From: Marinospirillum sp031581385
GTDB lineage: Bacteria; Pseudomonadota; Gammaproteobacteria; Pseudomonadales; Halomonadaceae
Reading direction: 5' to 3'
NCBI RefSeq assembly: GCF_044810985.1
Contig: NZ_CP085242.1
Coordinates: 2,666,001-2,730,000, forward strand
Length of the DNA stretch: 64,000 bases
Shown here: positions 7,216 through 15,823 of the stretch, in pieces
How the letters are laid out: every line of letters starts with the position of its first letter
Numbering within the stretch: position 1 is the stretch's first letter
The notes under the pieces: model-generated
Told to the model about the DNA's origin: nothing
What the model saw: only the letters and a program-made list of their open reading frames with translations
Databases searched by the model: none
Made by a program: the position numbers and the translations under genes

Positions 7216-9252
7216 TTAGAACTGATAGCGGGCGCTGACCCAGATACTGCGACCCGGTTCGGTCAGGGTGTCCGTGTAGGCGGTGCCACCAAAATTCAAG
7301 GGATCACTGCCTGCGGCATTGCGGTTGATGAAGTTGGCATAGTCTTCATCCAGAAGGTTGTCGATGCCGGTTGCCAGCTTCAGATCTTCCATGGGTTTCC
7401 AGTCCATTTGCAGATCCAGAACGGCATAAGCATCGGTGGCTTTTTCCTGGGCAGGTTCATTGAGCCGATCCTGCTCGGCCGCAAAGCGAATCCGGATTAG
7501 CCCTTGCCACTTTTCGCCGATCCAGTGCTGGGATACCTGGCCGTTGTAAGGGGAAATCTGGGCCAGAGTGCCGCCATCTGTGCGGTTATCCCCACGCATG
7601 GCATTCAGCTGGCCACGGGTTTCCCAGAGATCGGCATAACGCAGAGTGGCTTCCAGTTCGATACCGTAAAGCGCAGCACTGATATTGCGGTAGTGATCGG
7701 CATCGGAATAGGTGCCGATACTGCCTTTATCACGATAGATATAGTCACTGACCCAGTTGCTGAAGGCCACGGCTGAATAATCCAGCCGGGCACTTTTGCC
7801 GATCACCCCTATATCCAGTTGATGACTGGTTTCGGGGTCAAGATCAGGGTTGCCGATCCAGTTGGGCCGAGCCATGTAGATCTCGGTGGCATCGCCCACA
7901 CGCTGACTGCGGCTGGCACTGACAAAAGCCCGCTGCCAGGTTCCCAGGTCTTTTTCAAAGCGTACGAAAGCACCCGTTAGCCACTCATTACGCTCCAGAT
8001 TTCCCGTGATGCCGTAGGCATTTTTATAAATAGTTGCAGGTTGATTGGCTGGCATTGCCGGATTCTGGTCAGCCCGCTCAGCGGAAGAGTCCACATAATC
8101 CGCCCGCACCCCGGCAAAGGCGCGCTGGTCAGAGCCAATGAGATGCTCGACTTCAGCAAAAACACCCAGTAAGCGCTGGGTGACTTCCGGCCACATGAAA
8201 AATGTTTCTGAACCCATGCCGTTGTAAGCAGTGGCGTCCCGCTCGTTCTGGATAAGATTCAAACCACCACTGAACTGGTTGGGGCCGAGTTGGTATTCAG
8301 CCATCAGGCGACCCGTGAGCGTATCCGAGGTCGTGGGGACGCGCATTTTCATTGTGGTATCCGGGCGCAGACTGTAGTTGTCCATCAGGTGTTCTATCTG
8401 GCTGTAATGCAGATTGCCGGAAAGCGTCAACAGGGGTGACCAGTCGTATTCACCCCGCAGCCCCAGTGTCTGGTTGTCACTTTCCGGTGAATCCATTTTG
8501 GCTCCGGCAAACTTCACATCCCGTTCGCGGGTGGCTTCATAAGTCGCTTCCAGCCAGGTTTGTTCATTGGGTGTCCAGCCTAGAATCAAGCCACCCTGGG
8601 TGGTTTCATAACCACTCCAGATTTCACGACCAGCGCCGTCTTCGTAGTTGTCGGCTTCGCTGTATTCGCCGAAGGCACGCAAATAGCCCTGCTTGCCACC
8701 GGTCAGAACATTGCCCCGACCCTTGATGGTGTCGCCCTGGCTGGCATAGCTGCTGCCTACTTGCCCGCGAACGGCGGGGTCAGTTGGCAGGAATTCGGGC
8801 TTTTCACGCTCAAAAGTGATGGTTCCGCCGCTGCCACCGGGGCCGTGACGCAGGGTGGTTACGCCTTTGCTGACAAGAACGCGATCATAAGAGTAGAGGG
8901 GGGCATAAGCCGTGGGAGGGTCCATGCGGTTGGGGCAGCCGCCGAAGACATAGGCTCCATCCAGCAGCACATTCAAACGGTTCTGGCCCAGGCCACGAAT
9001 GACTGGGTCTAGACCGTGGCCTCCCATGCGATTGGCATCGATGCCCGCTTGCTGGCTCAGCCAGTCACCGGCATCAGCAGAGGGGCTGGAAGTGTCAGCA
9101 GGCCAGGCTTCCTGGGTTGTGGCCGTTCCCAGAGGTTGGCCAGTGACGGTCAGAGGTGGCAGTTGTTCAGCAAAAGACAGGGTGGGAGCAGCAATAAAAA
9201 CTGAAGTCAGCGCCAGGCTCAAAGGACTGGGACGAAATGGGATGATTTTCAT
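7216..9252 (-). CDS. oprC: TonB-dependent copper receptor (OprC/NosA family)
   Basis: 678 residues: signal peptide 1-28, a TonB-box-like LPPLTVTG near 31-38, a plug domain with the family-specific stretch FGGCPNRMDPP and the plug end HGPGGSGGTITFER, and a 22-strand beta barrel ending in the outer-membrane signature WVSARYQF. OprC and NosA are outer-membrane proteins that bind and import copper, needed for example for nitrous oxide reductase maturation. CxxxM within the plug (C-P-N-R-M) matches the copper-binding site described for OprC. Its position opposite a copper export operon means uptake and efflux are encoded side by side. Transcribed after the DUF2946 gene with a 215-base structured gap, so it may have its own promoter or an attenuator. 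Confidence 0.94.
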   Translation of the reverse strand: MKIIPFRPSPLSLALTSVFIAAPTLSFAEQLPPLTVTGQPLGTATTQEAWPADTSSPSADAGDWLSQQAGIDANRMGGHGLDPVIRGLGQNRLNVLLDGAYVFGGCPNRMDPPTAYAPLYSYDRVLVSKGVTTLRHGPGGSGGTITFEREKPEFLPTDPAVRGQVGSSYASQGDTIKGRGNVLTGGKQGYLRAFGEYSEADNYEDGAGREIWSGYETTQGGLILGWTPNEQTWLEATYEATRERDVKFAGAKMDSPESDNQTLGLRGEYDWSPLLTLSGNLHYSQIEHLMDNYSLRPDTTMKMRVPTTSDTLTGRLMAEYQLGPNQFSGGLNLIQNERDATAYNGMGSETFFMWPEVTQRLLGVFAEVEHLIGSDQRAFAGVRADYVDSSAERADQNPAMPANQPATIYKNAYGITGNLERNEWLTGAFVRFEKDLGTWQRAFVSASRSQRVGDATEIYMARPNWIGNPDLDPETSHQLDIGVIGKSARLDYSAVAFSNWVSDYIYRDKGSIGTYSDADHYRNISAALYGIELEATLRYADLWETRGQLNAMRGDNRTDGGTLAQISPYNGQVSQHWIGEKWQGLIRIRFAAEQDRLNEPAQEKATDAYAVLDLQMDWKPMEDLKLATGIDNLLDEDYANFINRNAAGSDPLNFGGTAYTDTLTEPGRSIWVSARYQF

Positions 9253-9323
9253 GGTTTTCCTTCAGAGACAAACAGGTAAACACCTCCAGCTAAGCAGGAG
9301 GGAATTAAGTTATCGCAAACAAA

Positions 9324-9403
9324 GGCCTGCGGTCTTTGATCAGACAGAGGTTTGACATGAGCTTTATGGGAAGCACCCTCTGACTGAACCATGACAGCAG
9401 GCC
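9324..9403 (-). promoter_or_regulatory. Nested dyad in the leader of the copper receptor gene
   Basis: Within the 215-base gap before oprC are two nested inverted repeats: a perfect outer 7-bp pair (9324-9330 with 9397-9403) and an inner 10-bp pair with one mismatch (9341-9350 with 9377-9386). They are separated by symmetric 10-base internal loops and enclose a 26-base apical loop. This could be an RNA element controlling the receptor, a processing site between the DUF2946 and receptor cistrons, or a repressor site. No known riboswitch consensus is recognised. Confidence 0.45.
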
Positions 9404-9467
9404 ACTGGTGTGATTTCAGGAAGCCGGAATTTCAGGGGACATGAGCAGGGAACCCTGATCAACCAGG

Positions 9468-9851
9468 CTAGCCGATCAGCACCTTGGAAGAGGGCGGGGC
9501 ACGAGAGGGGGGTGGCAGCGCTGTGAAGACGGATATATCTTTAAAGAAATAGGCATTCAGCAGGCTGGCCGGGGCCGGTGGTAATTCGGCAAGAGTGGGA
9601 AAGCTGGGCAGAGTGATCGCGGTGGCGGAAGTACATTCCGGGCAGTGGGATAAAGGCTGCTCGGATTCAACCTGATTACCTTCGGCATCCAAAAGAACGC
9701 GATCTGTCCCACCCTGCCAGGAGCAGACTTCAATATAACCGCTTTCATGAACCACCAGAGCCGGAACTGAAAAAGGCGTCAGCACTCGACTGACCATGAC
9801 GGCCAATGCAAGTAATAACAACCAGGTATTCAGGTTCCGGTTCAGTTTCAC
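9468..9851 (-). CDS. DUF2946 family protein
   Basis: 127 residues starting at GTG 9851, with AAGGA 9 bases upstream. Residues 8-28 form a membrane anchor or uncleaved signal. The mature part carries VCSWQGGTD, a spaced HCPECTSA motif and a Pro-rich tail (PPPSRAPPS). DUF2946 proteins are short anchored periplasmic proteins with a C/H-x-x-C motif (here H-C-P-E-C) often encoded beside copper TonB receptors and copper chaperones. The gene sits directly upstream of oprC on the same strand. A metal-handling role is supported by the Cys/His motif and context, but no biochemical function is established that I can cite. Confidence 0.8.
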   Translation of the reverse strand: MKLNRNLNTWLLLLALAVMVSRVLTPFSVPALVVHESGYIEVCSWQGGTDRVLLDAEGNQVESEQPLSHCPECTSATAITLPSFPTLAELPPAPASLLNAYFFKDISVFTALPPPSRAPPSSKVLIG

Positions 9852-9882
9852 ACTTGAATCCTTAGATTAGCGATACTGCATT

Positions 9883-10818
9883 CTAGCGACCTGCTTTTGC
9901 TTTGGCTAGATTTTCTGCTGTTAATTCCAGAATTTTCTGGCGGGCTTCCGGCGTGATCCAGGCGCTATGGGGTGTGACGATCAGGTTCAGGTTTTCCTGC
10001 AAGGCATCCAGTAGGGGATTGCCGTCACGGGGAGGCTCCTGGGTGAGGACATCAACGGCCAGGCCACCGATCTGCCCTTCACGCAAGGCCAGCAGAGCGG
10101 CTTTTTCATTGACGATACCGCCTCGGGCAGCATTCACAACCAGCAAGTCTTTTTTGGCCGTTTTCAGGTTTTCGGCATTCAGCAGATCACGGGTTTCTTC
10201 AGTCAGGGGGCAATGGAAGGAAACGGCATCGGCTTGCGGCAGCAACTCAGCAAAAGGCCGGCGTTGATCGTCTGTTTTACCGGGTCGGGCGGCAATCATC
10301 ACCTCCATACCCAACGCTGAAGTCAGGCGCTCTACTTCCCTGCCCAGTTCGCCATGGCCCACCAGTAAAAGCTTTTTTCCGGCCAGCTGGGTGACGGGAT
10401 GCTGCATCAGGCAGAAAAAAGGGGACTTTTGCCAGTCACCGGCAGCCACGGATTTTTGGTAAAGCGGCAAACGGGTCGCGAGGGCCAGCAGCAGAGTTAG
10501 GGTGTGCTGGGCCACACTGGCAGTGCCGTAAGCCTGAACATTGAAAACCTGAATGCCCAGTTCCTCGGCTGCTTTCAGATCAATATTGTTCAGGCCGGTG
10601 GCCAGCACACAGATGGCTTTCACGTTTCCGGCGGCTTGCAGGGCCGTGCGATCCAGCACCACCTTGTTGACGATAATGGCTTCTGCATCCTGAATGCGCT
10701 CAACGACCTCTTCAGGCTGAGTGGTGGGCCAGATTTGCAGATGACTGAGCTGCTCTTCCAGAGGGGAAAAATCAACACCTTCACCCAGGCTGGCTGCATC
10801 CAAAAGTACGCCTTGCAT
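9883..10818 (-). CDS. D-2-hydroxyacid dehydrogenase (glycerate dehydrogenase-like)
   Basis: 311 residues with the two-domain fold of NAD(P)-dependent 2-hydroxyacid dehydrogenases. LLLVGHGELGREV (~146-158) is the Rossmann loop, in which the usual GxGxxG appears as GHGELG. Catalytic residues are visible as Arg in NAARGGIVNE (~231), Glu in DVLTQEPP (~261) and His in TPHSAW (~285). Closest in appearance to HprA/hydroxypyruvate reductases, which interconvert glycerate and hydroxypyruvate; a glyoxylate or other 2-ketoacid reductase is the alternative. The gene stands 57 bases downstream of the methyltransferase gene on the same strand. It shows no link to the copper genes beyond position. Confidence 0.88.
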   Translation of the reverse strand: MQGVLLDAASLGEGVDFSPLEEQLSHLQIWPTTQPEEVVERIQDAEAIIVNKVVLDRTALQAAGNVKAICVLATGLNNIDLKAAEELGIQVFNVQAYGTASVAQHTLTLLLALATRLPLYQKSVAAGDWQKSPFFCLMQHPVTQLAGKKLLLVGHGELGREVERLTSALGMEVMIAARPGKTDDQRRPFAELLPQADAVSFHCPLTEETRDLLNAENLKTAKKDLLVVNAARGGIVNEKAALLALREGQIGGLAVDVLTQEPPRDGNPLLDALQENLNLIVTPHSAWITPEARQKILELTAENLAKAKAGR

Positions 10819-10875
10819 AGGAACTCCTTCAGAGTGGATTCAAGGGATGCAGTTTCCAACCTGCCGCCTGGCAGG

Positions 10876-12054
10876 TCAAGCCAAGTCAGTTGTCCTGGTA
10901 TGCCTGAAGCGGCATCCGGTTTTCTCCAGCAGCACCAGGGTTTCTAGATGTCGGGTCTGGGGGAAGAAGTCATAGGGGTGAATGCTGACCACCCGGTAAT
11001 GGGTGAGGGCTTCCAGATCCCGTTTCAGGGTTCCGGCACTGCAGGAAAGGTAGGCTAGGCGCTCGGGCTGGTAGCTGTCATTGATCCAGCGTGTAACCTC
11101 TGGCTCCATGCCGATACGCGGTGGGTTGGTGTAAAGCAGGCGTGTTTGCTGCCGGTCGGGGTCCTGTTCGGCAACCCAGCTTTCCACCTGGGGCAGGCGC
11201 TCCCGGCAGTAGCCACGAAGTATCGAGGCCTGGGGAGCGTTGCCCGCAGCGGATTCCACGGCTTCCCCACCGGATTCCACACCAATACAGGCCGCCTGAT
11301 GTTTCAGCCAGTGTTGCAGGCTGGCACCAGAGCCTGAATAGAAGTCCACCACACAACTGTCGGCATCCGGTTGCAGAAAATCCACGGCCTGCTTCAGTGC
11401 CTGTTGATAGAGTTCCGGCAGTAATTGCTGGAAACCACAGGGGCCATAAATTAAACCCAGTGCATCCAATGAGCGGGGTTGTCCCCAGACCAGTTGCCAG
11501 TGTTTTTTGGCCAATACTTTTTTGCCGGTCGCCGGGTTGAGGTGCAGCCAGAGGCCGTCATAACCCAGTTCTTGCAACAGGTTTTCTAGGCGACTCAGCC
11601 AATGCAGATCCGGCAACTTACGGTCTTTCACCACCAGGGTGACCTGGTTGCCTGCCTGGACCAGCCAGGTCAGGGGGAAGTCCTCGCCGCAAGGCAGGTG
11701 TTCGGCAAGCAACTGCATCAGATGGTTGACGCGGGGAGTGTGAAGAGGGCAGCCAGGAATGGCAAGAATCTCATCCTGCCAGGCCGTTTTCAGGTGCATG
11801 CCCAGTTGCCAACCCAGCTCCGGCAGCCAGCGGCAGGCCAAGGTGACGCGATCCCGATATCCCCAGCGTTTTTCTTCAGCGACCGCCTGCAGCGGATTAA
11901 GTTTGTCCTGCCAGGAAGCCAGCTTGGTTTGCAGCCAGTTGTATTTTTGACTTGCACTGGCATCTGCACTCAGTTGTCGATGGGGGCAGCCAGGACAGCG
12001 TGGTTCACAGCCGGAGGGCAAGGGCAGAGATTCTTCAGGGGCAGCAGGATTCAT
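10876..12054 (-). CDS. TrmA/RlmC-like RNA (uracil-5-)-methyltransferase
   Basis: 392 residues. An N-terminal cysteine cluster (CEPRCPGC at ~16-23) with a fourth Cys in IPGCPLH matches the [4Fe-4S] site of RlmC/RlmD-type enzymes. The SAM motif is VVDFYSGSGAS (~240), the catalytic nucleophile Cys lies in YLSCSAGTL (~335) and the general-base Glu in FFPQTRHLETLVLLE (~370). Enzymes with these features methylate C5 of uridines in rRNA or tRNA. Two motif changes are notable: the usual DPPR loop reads TNPPRIG and SCNPxT reads SCSAGT. It lacks the N-terminal TRAM domain. Which RNA it modifies cannot be decided; it may be a divergent subfamily. It is divergent from tcdA. Confidence 0.85.
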   Translation of the reverse strand: MNPAAPEESLPLPSGCEPRCPGCPHRQLSADASASQKYNWLQTKLASWQDKLNPLQAVAEEKRWGYRDRVTLACRWLPELGWQLGMHLKTAWQDEILAIPGCPLHTPRVNHLMQLLAEHLPCGEDFPLTWLVQAGNQVTLVVKDRKLPDLHWLSRLENLLQELGYDGLWLHLNPATGKKVLAKKHWQLVWGQPRSLDALGLIYGPCGFQQLLPELYQQALKQAVDFLQPDADSCVVDFYSGSGASLQHWLKHQAACIGVESGGEAVESAAGNAPQASILRGYCRERLPQVESWVAEQDPDRQQTRLLYTNPPRIGMEPEVTRWINDSYQPERLAYLSCSAGTLKRDLEALTHYRVVSIHPYDFFPQTRHLETLVLLEKTGCRFRHTRTTDLA

Positions 12055-12126
12055 GAGTCTTCAGTGGGTATAATGATGGCAATACGCTAGTGTTGCCTAC
12101 TTCTTCTTGACATAAAAGGGTGAGTT

Positions 12127-12945
12127 TTGAGCTCAGAGCAATTATCTGCAGATTATCTGTTTCGTTTTGGTGGCATGGCCCGTCTCTATGGGATGGAAGG
12201 CCTGCAGAAACTGGCCGGGGGTCGAATTGCGATCATCGGCATTGGCGGCGTGGGTAGCTGGACGGCTGAGGCTCTGGCTCGCTCGGGGGTGGGTCAGATC
12301 ACTCTGTTTGATCTGGATGATGTCTGCACCAGCAATATCAATCGTCAGCTGCATGCGCTGGATGCCACGGTGGGTCAGGCAAAAGTGGAAGTGATGGCAG
12401 AACGCTTGTTGCAGATCAATCCGGAACTGGAAGTGGAAGCGCTGAGCCAATTTGTCACCCTGAACAACCTGCAGGACAGCCTGGCTCCTGAAGGTGAAAA
12501 ACGCTTTGATGTGGTGGTGGATGCCACTGATACCGTGCCGGTCAAAGCGGGCCTGATTGCCTGGTGTCGCCGAAACAAGCAAAAACTGGTGGTGGTGGGG
12601 GGTGCCGGGGGGCAGTTGGACCCGCGCTTGATCACCACGGCCGACTTGGCACGAACCACTCAGGACCCTTTGTTGGCCAAGGTCAGAAACCTGCTGCGTC
12701 GGGATTATGGCTTTAGCCGCAACCCGAAAAGACGCTTTGATGTGGAATGTGTTTATTCCACGGAACAATTGATTTATCCACAAGAGGATGGCTCGGTGGC
12801 TTGCAATAAACCGCCTTCAGGTGAAGCCATGAAGCTGGACTGTGCCAGTGGTTTTGGTTCCGCCAGCTTTGTGACCGGCAGCTTTGGGTTTCTGGCCGCG
12901 CAGCGGGCATTGCACAAACTTCTGGCCGCGAGTAAAAAAAGCTGA
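12127..12945 (+). CDS. tcdA: tRNA threonylcarbamoyladenosine dehydratase TcdA
   Basis: 272 residues of the E1-like/ThiF superfamily. The nucleotide-binding loop is IGIGGVGSWTAEALARSG (~36-53), followed by DLDDVCTSNINRQ with the adenylate-contacting Asp and Arg. Later VVDATDTVPVKAGLI and CASGFGSASFVTGSFG match TcdA (CsdL). The enzyme uses ATP to cyclise t6A37 to ct6A in ANN-decoding tRNAs. I chose the TTG at 12127 because the E. coli protein also has residues before the RFGGxARLYG motif and an AAGGGTGAG ribosome site fits; the next ATG would cut into that motif. No csdA/csdE partners lie nearby. Confidence 0.93.
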   Translation: MSSEQLSADYLFRFGGMARLYGMEGLQKLAGGRIAIIGIGGVGSWTAEALARSGVGQITLFDLDDVCTSNINRQLHALDATVGQAKVEVMAERLLQINPELEVEALSQFVTLNNLQDSLAPEGEKRFDVVVDATDTVPVKAGLIAWCRRNKQKLVVVGGAGGQLDPRLITTADLARTTQDPLLAKVRNLLRRDYGFSRNPKRRFDVECVYSTEQLIYPQEDGSVACNKPPSGEAMKLDCASGFGSASFVTGSFGFLAAQRALHKLLAASKKS

Positions 12946-12969
12946 TTCCGGTTCTTTTATATAGCTATA

Positions 12970-12987
12970 AGTTATCTGCTCATAACT
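12970..12987. promoter_or_regulatory. Candidate operator upstream of the sulfide oxidation genes
   Basis: A perfect 6-bp inverted repeat AGTTAT-N6-ATAACT lies in the 122-base gap before the SQR gene, in an AT-rich stretch likely to hold the promoter. It could bind a sulfide- or redox-responsive regulator, none of which is encoded in this window. Random occurrence is possible. Confidence 0.4.
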
Positions 12988-13067
12988 AAGGTCGTAGAGA
13001 CAAGAAGGCGTAATATATCTAAATTATGAATCGCTCATAAATAAAATCCTTAAATAGGAGCAGGTTC

Positions 13068-14462
13068 ATGTCCAAATTCTCCCTTCCTTTTGAGAACGTC
13101 AGCCGACGTAATCTCTTGAAACTGGGTGTTGGCGCAGGCGTTATGGGTCCCTTGACCCTGGGAGCCACTGCCGCCAAGGCCGTTAAGACCAATGCACACA
13201 TCGTTATTGTGGGTGCCGGTGCCGGTGGTACCTCCATGGCAAGCCGCCTGACCCGCGCTTTAAATGGCGCAAAAATTACCGTTATTGATTCCCGCGAACG
13301 CCACTATTACCAGCCGGGCTGGACGCTGGTGGCTTCCGGTGTCTGGGATAAAAGCAAAACCATCAGTGATACCCAGGACTGGATGCCCAGCAGTGTGAAC
13401 TGGATCAAGGGCATGGTGGCTGAGTATGATCCAGACAACAATCAGGTTGTTCTGGAAACAGGTGATTCGGTTGACTATGACTATCTGATCGTGGCTACCG
13501 GCCTGCAACTGCGCTATGAGCGTATTGAAGGCATGGATACCAACCTGATCGGCCAGGGTAAAGGGGTCGGCAGTGTTTATGCCGGTGTTGATCACGCCGA
13601 GAGAACCAATGAAGAAATCAGCCGCTGGATTGATTCCGGCCAGGGCACAGGCCTGTTCAATCTGCCCCCGACCGCTCTGAAGTGTGCCGGTGCTCCCCTG
13701 AAAATGACTTTTACCACCCTGTCCCGCCTGGAAGATACAGGGCAGCGTGATAACTTTAATGTTGAGTTCATGACCCCTTCAGGGAACCTTTTCGGCGTTC
13801 CCTTCTACAATGATTTCGTCAAGCAGCGCTTCAGCGACCAGGGCGTCAAGCGCAATGACTTCTGGACTCTGAAGGCCATCGATGCGGATGCCAAAAAAGC
13901 CACTTATCATGTCCAGGGTCAGCGTACCGGTGAGGCTTCTTCGGGGCACTACACAACCGGTGGTGAAGAAGAGCAGGTTCGGGAATGGGAAGAAACCAAA
14001 GATTACGACTTTATTCACGTTGTGCCACCCATGACGGCTCCTGATTCCCTTCTGAACAGCCCCTTGGTGAACCAGGAAGGTGAAAGCTTTGCCACCTGGA
14101 TGAAAGTCGATCGTGAAACCCTGCAGAACCCGGAGTACCCGAATGTCTGGGGTATCGGTGATGTTATGGGAATGCCCAGCAACAAAACCGCAGCCAGTGT
14201 GAAGATGCAGGCTCAGGTGCTGGAGCAGAACTTCGTGGCTGCCCTACAGGATCAGCCTTTGCCTGCACGCCACAATGGTTACACCTCCTGTCCCCTGATT
14301 ACCAGTATCGGCAAGGCCATGCTGGTTGAGTTTGGCTGGAATGGTGAGTTGTTGCCTTCTTTCTCTTTCATTGATCCCAAGGAAGAATCCTGGACTGTCT
14401 GGGTCATGAAAGAACGTATGCTGCGCCCCGCCTATTACGCCATGCTTGAAGGCAAAATCTAA
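13068..14462 (+). CDS. sqr: Tat-exported sulfide:quinone oxidoreductase homologue
   Basis: 464 residues. The N-terminus has a twin-arginine signal (SRRNLLKLG, 12-20) followed by a hydrophobic stretch, so a periplasmic location is predicted. FAD binding is shown by IVGAGAGG (~47-54), DYDYLIVATG (~137) and WGIGDVM in the third dinucleotide motif. Cysteines at about 206 (LKCAGAP) and 408 (TSCPLITS) are positioned like the redox cysteines of SQR and related flavocytochrome c dehydrogenases. SQR oxidises sulfide to polysulfide or persulfide and reduces quinone. Downstream persulfide dioxygenase and rhodanese-like genes support sulfide detoxification. FCSD flavoprotein is an alternative, but no cytochrome subunit is present. 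Confidence 0.87.
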   Translation: MSKFSLPFENVSRRNLLKLGVGAGVMGPLTLGATAAKAVKTNAHIVIVGAGAGGTSMASRLTRALNGAKITVIDSRERHYYQPGWTLVASGVWDKSKTISDTQDWMPSSVNWIKGMVAEYDPDNNQVVLETGDSVDYDYLIVATGLQLRYERIEGMDTNLIGQGKGVGSVYAGVDHAERTNEEISRWIDSGQGTGLFNLPPTALKCAGAPLKMTFTTLSRLEDTGQRDNFNVEFMTPSGNLFGVPFYNDFVKQRFSDQGVKRNDFWTLKAIDADAKKATYHVQGQRTGEASSGHYTTGGEEEQVREWEETKDYDFIHVVPPMTAPDSLLNSPLVNQEGESFATWMKVDRETLQNPEYPNVWGIGDVMGMPSNKTAASVKMQAQVLEQNFVAALQDQPLPARHNGYTSCPLITSIGKAMLVEFGWNGELLPSFSFIDPKEESWTVWVMKERMLRPAYYAMLEGKI

Positions 14463-14474
14463 GGAGACTGAAAC

Positions 14475-14810
14475 ATGACTTTTACCGGCACTATGACCGT
14501 ACTTTGGTATTCAGCTCTACCTTGGTTGTGGCTGATTGCACTGATGCTCATTGTTTTTCTGATTCCTCAGATCATCGCCCGCACGAAAGGCTATGGCTTT
14601 GGGGAAAAAGGCGGCATGGGTTCCAAATACCTGCCTCCCCTGATTTTTGTGTTGTCACTTTTCCTCCTGCCGATTCATACGCAATCCACCATTGCCTACG
14701 TGAATACCTGGGTGGACTGGATGAACCTGATTGGGGCCTCCATTGGTGTGGGCATCTATGCCTGGCTGGTGTTTCATCCCATTTGCTATCTGCGCAACAA
14801 AAAAGCTTAA
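14475..14810 (+). CDS. Small three-helix inner-membrane protein next to SQR
   Basis: 111 residues with three hydrophobic segments (about 14-34, 54-72 and 82-105). There is a short polar loop with KGYGFGEKGGMGSKY between the first two and a basic C-terminus CYLRNKKA. No known domain is recognised. A GGAGA site precedes it and the gap to the SQR stop is only 12 bases. It is followed by a terminator, so SQR and this protein form a two-gene unit. A membrane anchor or quinone-access partner for the periplasmic SQR is a reasonable but untested inference, since Tat-exported SQR needs to reach the membrane. Confidence 0.75.
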   Translation: MTFTGTMTVLWYSALPWLWLIALMLIVFLIPQIIARTKGYGFGEKGGMGSKYLPPLIFVLSLFLLPIHTQSTIAYVNTWVDWMNLIGASIGVGIYAWLVFHPICYLRNKKA

Positions 14811-14831
14811 AGCTCTCCAGTAGACTTCTTA

Positions 14832-14853
14832 CCCTGCTTCGGCAGGGTTTTTT
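14832..14853 (+). terminator. Terminator after the SQR unit
   Basis: CCCTGC-TTCG-GCAGGG followed by six T residues: a classic tetraloop hairpin 22 bases after the membrane protein stop codon. Confidence 0.93.
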
Positions 14854-14944
14854 ATTGCCAGGTGGGTAGAACAATCGGTATATTCGTGCTGACTAATAAA
14901 TAAGGCAATCCGTATTCGGACCCACTTTCCTAGGAGGAGCCGAG

Positions 14945-15811
14945 ATGCTTAAACCGCAAGTACAAGCATTTTTTGATGAATATACCTTTACCTATTCCTA
15001 CCTGGTGAAGGACCCGCAAAGCAACAGCTGTGCCCTGATTGATTCTGTGCTCAACTTTGATCCGGCTTCAGGCAAGACCTCCACATCCAGTGCCGATGAA
15101 TTGGTTGCTGCTGTCCGTGACCAGGATTTGACGGTGGAATGGATTCTGGAAACCCATGTGCATGCTGACCATCTTTCTGCAGCGCCTTACCTGCAAAAAG
15201 AGCTGGGCGGAAAGCTGGGTATTGGTGCCGAGATCAAAACGGTGCAGGAGGTTTTTGGCCAGGTGTTTAATGAAGGCACCGAATTTGCCCGCGACGGCAG
15301 TCAATTTGATCACCTGTTCAAGGATGGTGAGACCTTTCATGTGGGTAACCTGCAGGCCCAGGTGCTGCATACACCCGGCCATACTCCGGCCTGTTTGACC
15401 TATGTGATTGGTGATGCTGGTTTTGTTGGAGATACCCTCTTCATGCCGGATTTTGGTACCGCACGCTGTGACTTTCCCGGCGGTGATGCACGCACTCTCT
15501 ATCAGTCCATCGGAAAGATCTTTGCTTTGCCGGATTCCACCCGTCTGTTCATGTGTCATGACTACAAGGCTCCGGGTCGGGATGAGTTCCGTTATGAAAC
15601 CAGTGTGGGGGAAGAAAAAGCGAGTAACGTGCATGTCGGAGCGGGTAAGAGTGAAGAGGAATTTGTCAGAATGCGTACGGAAAGGGATGCGACCCTGGAT
15701 ATGCCGCGTCTGATTTTACCTTCTGTGCAGGTCAATATGCGGGCAGGTCAGTTCCCACCTGCTGAAGGGAATGGTGTAAGCTATCTTAAACTTCCCCTTA
15801 ACCAATTCTGA
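14945..15811 (+). CDS. Metallo-beta-lactamase-fold persulfide dioxygenase-like protein
   Basis: 288 residues. The MBL metal motif is H71-V-H73-A-D75-H76, with later ligands in TPGHTPACL (~147) and VGDTLFMPDFGTARCDFPGG (~160-180). The wording DFGTARCDFPGGDA is characteristic of the ETHE1/persulfide dioxygenase and Blh subfamily, which oxidises glutathione persulfide to sulfite with a mononuclear iron. It therefore acts on the product of SQR plus glutathione. AGGAGG precedes the ATG. The C-terminal ~70 residues after the MBL core (KASNVHVGAGKSEEEF) are typical for this bacterial group. A glyoxalase II-like thioesterase is less likely. Confidence 0.9.
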   Translation: MLKPQVQAFFDEYTFTYSYLVKDPQSNSCALIDSVLNFDPASGKTSTSSADELVAAVRDQDLTVEWILETHVHADHLSAAPYLQKELGGKLGIGAEIKTVQEVFGQVFNEGTEFARDGSQFDHLFKDGETFHVGNLQAQVLHTPGHTPACLTYVIGDAGFVGDTLFMPDFGTARCDFPGGDARTLYQSIGKIFALPDSTRLFMCHDYKAPGRDEFRYETSVGEEKASNVHVGAGKSEEEFVRMRTERDATLDMPRLILPSVQVNMRAGQFPPAEGNGVSYLKLPLNQF

Positions 15812-15823
15812 TAGGAGCTGCCA

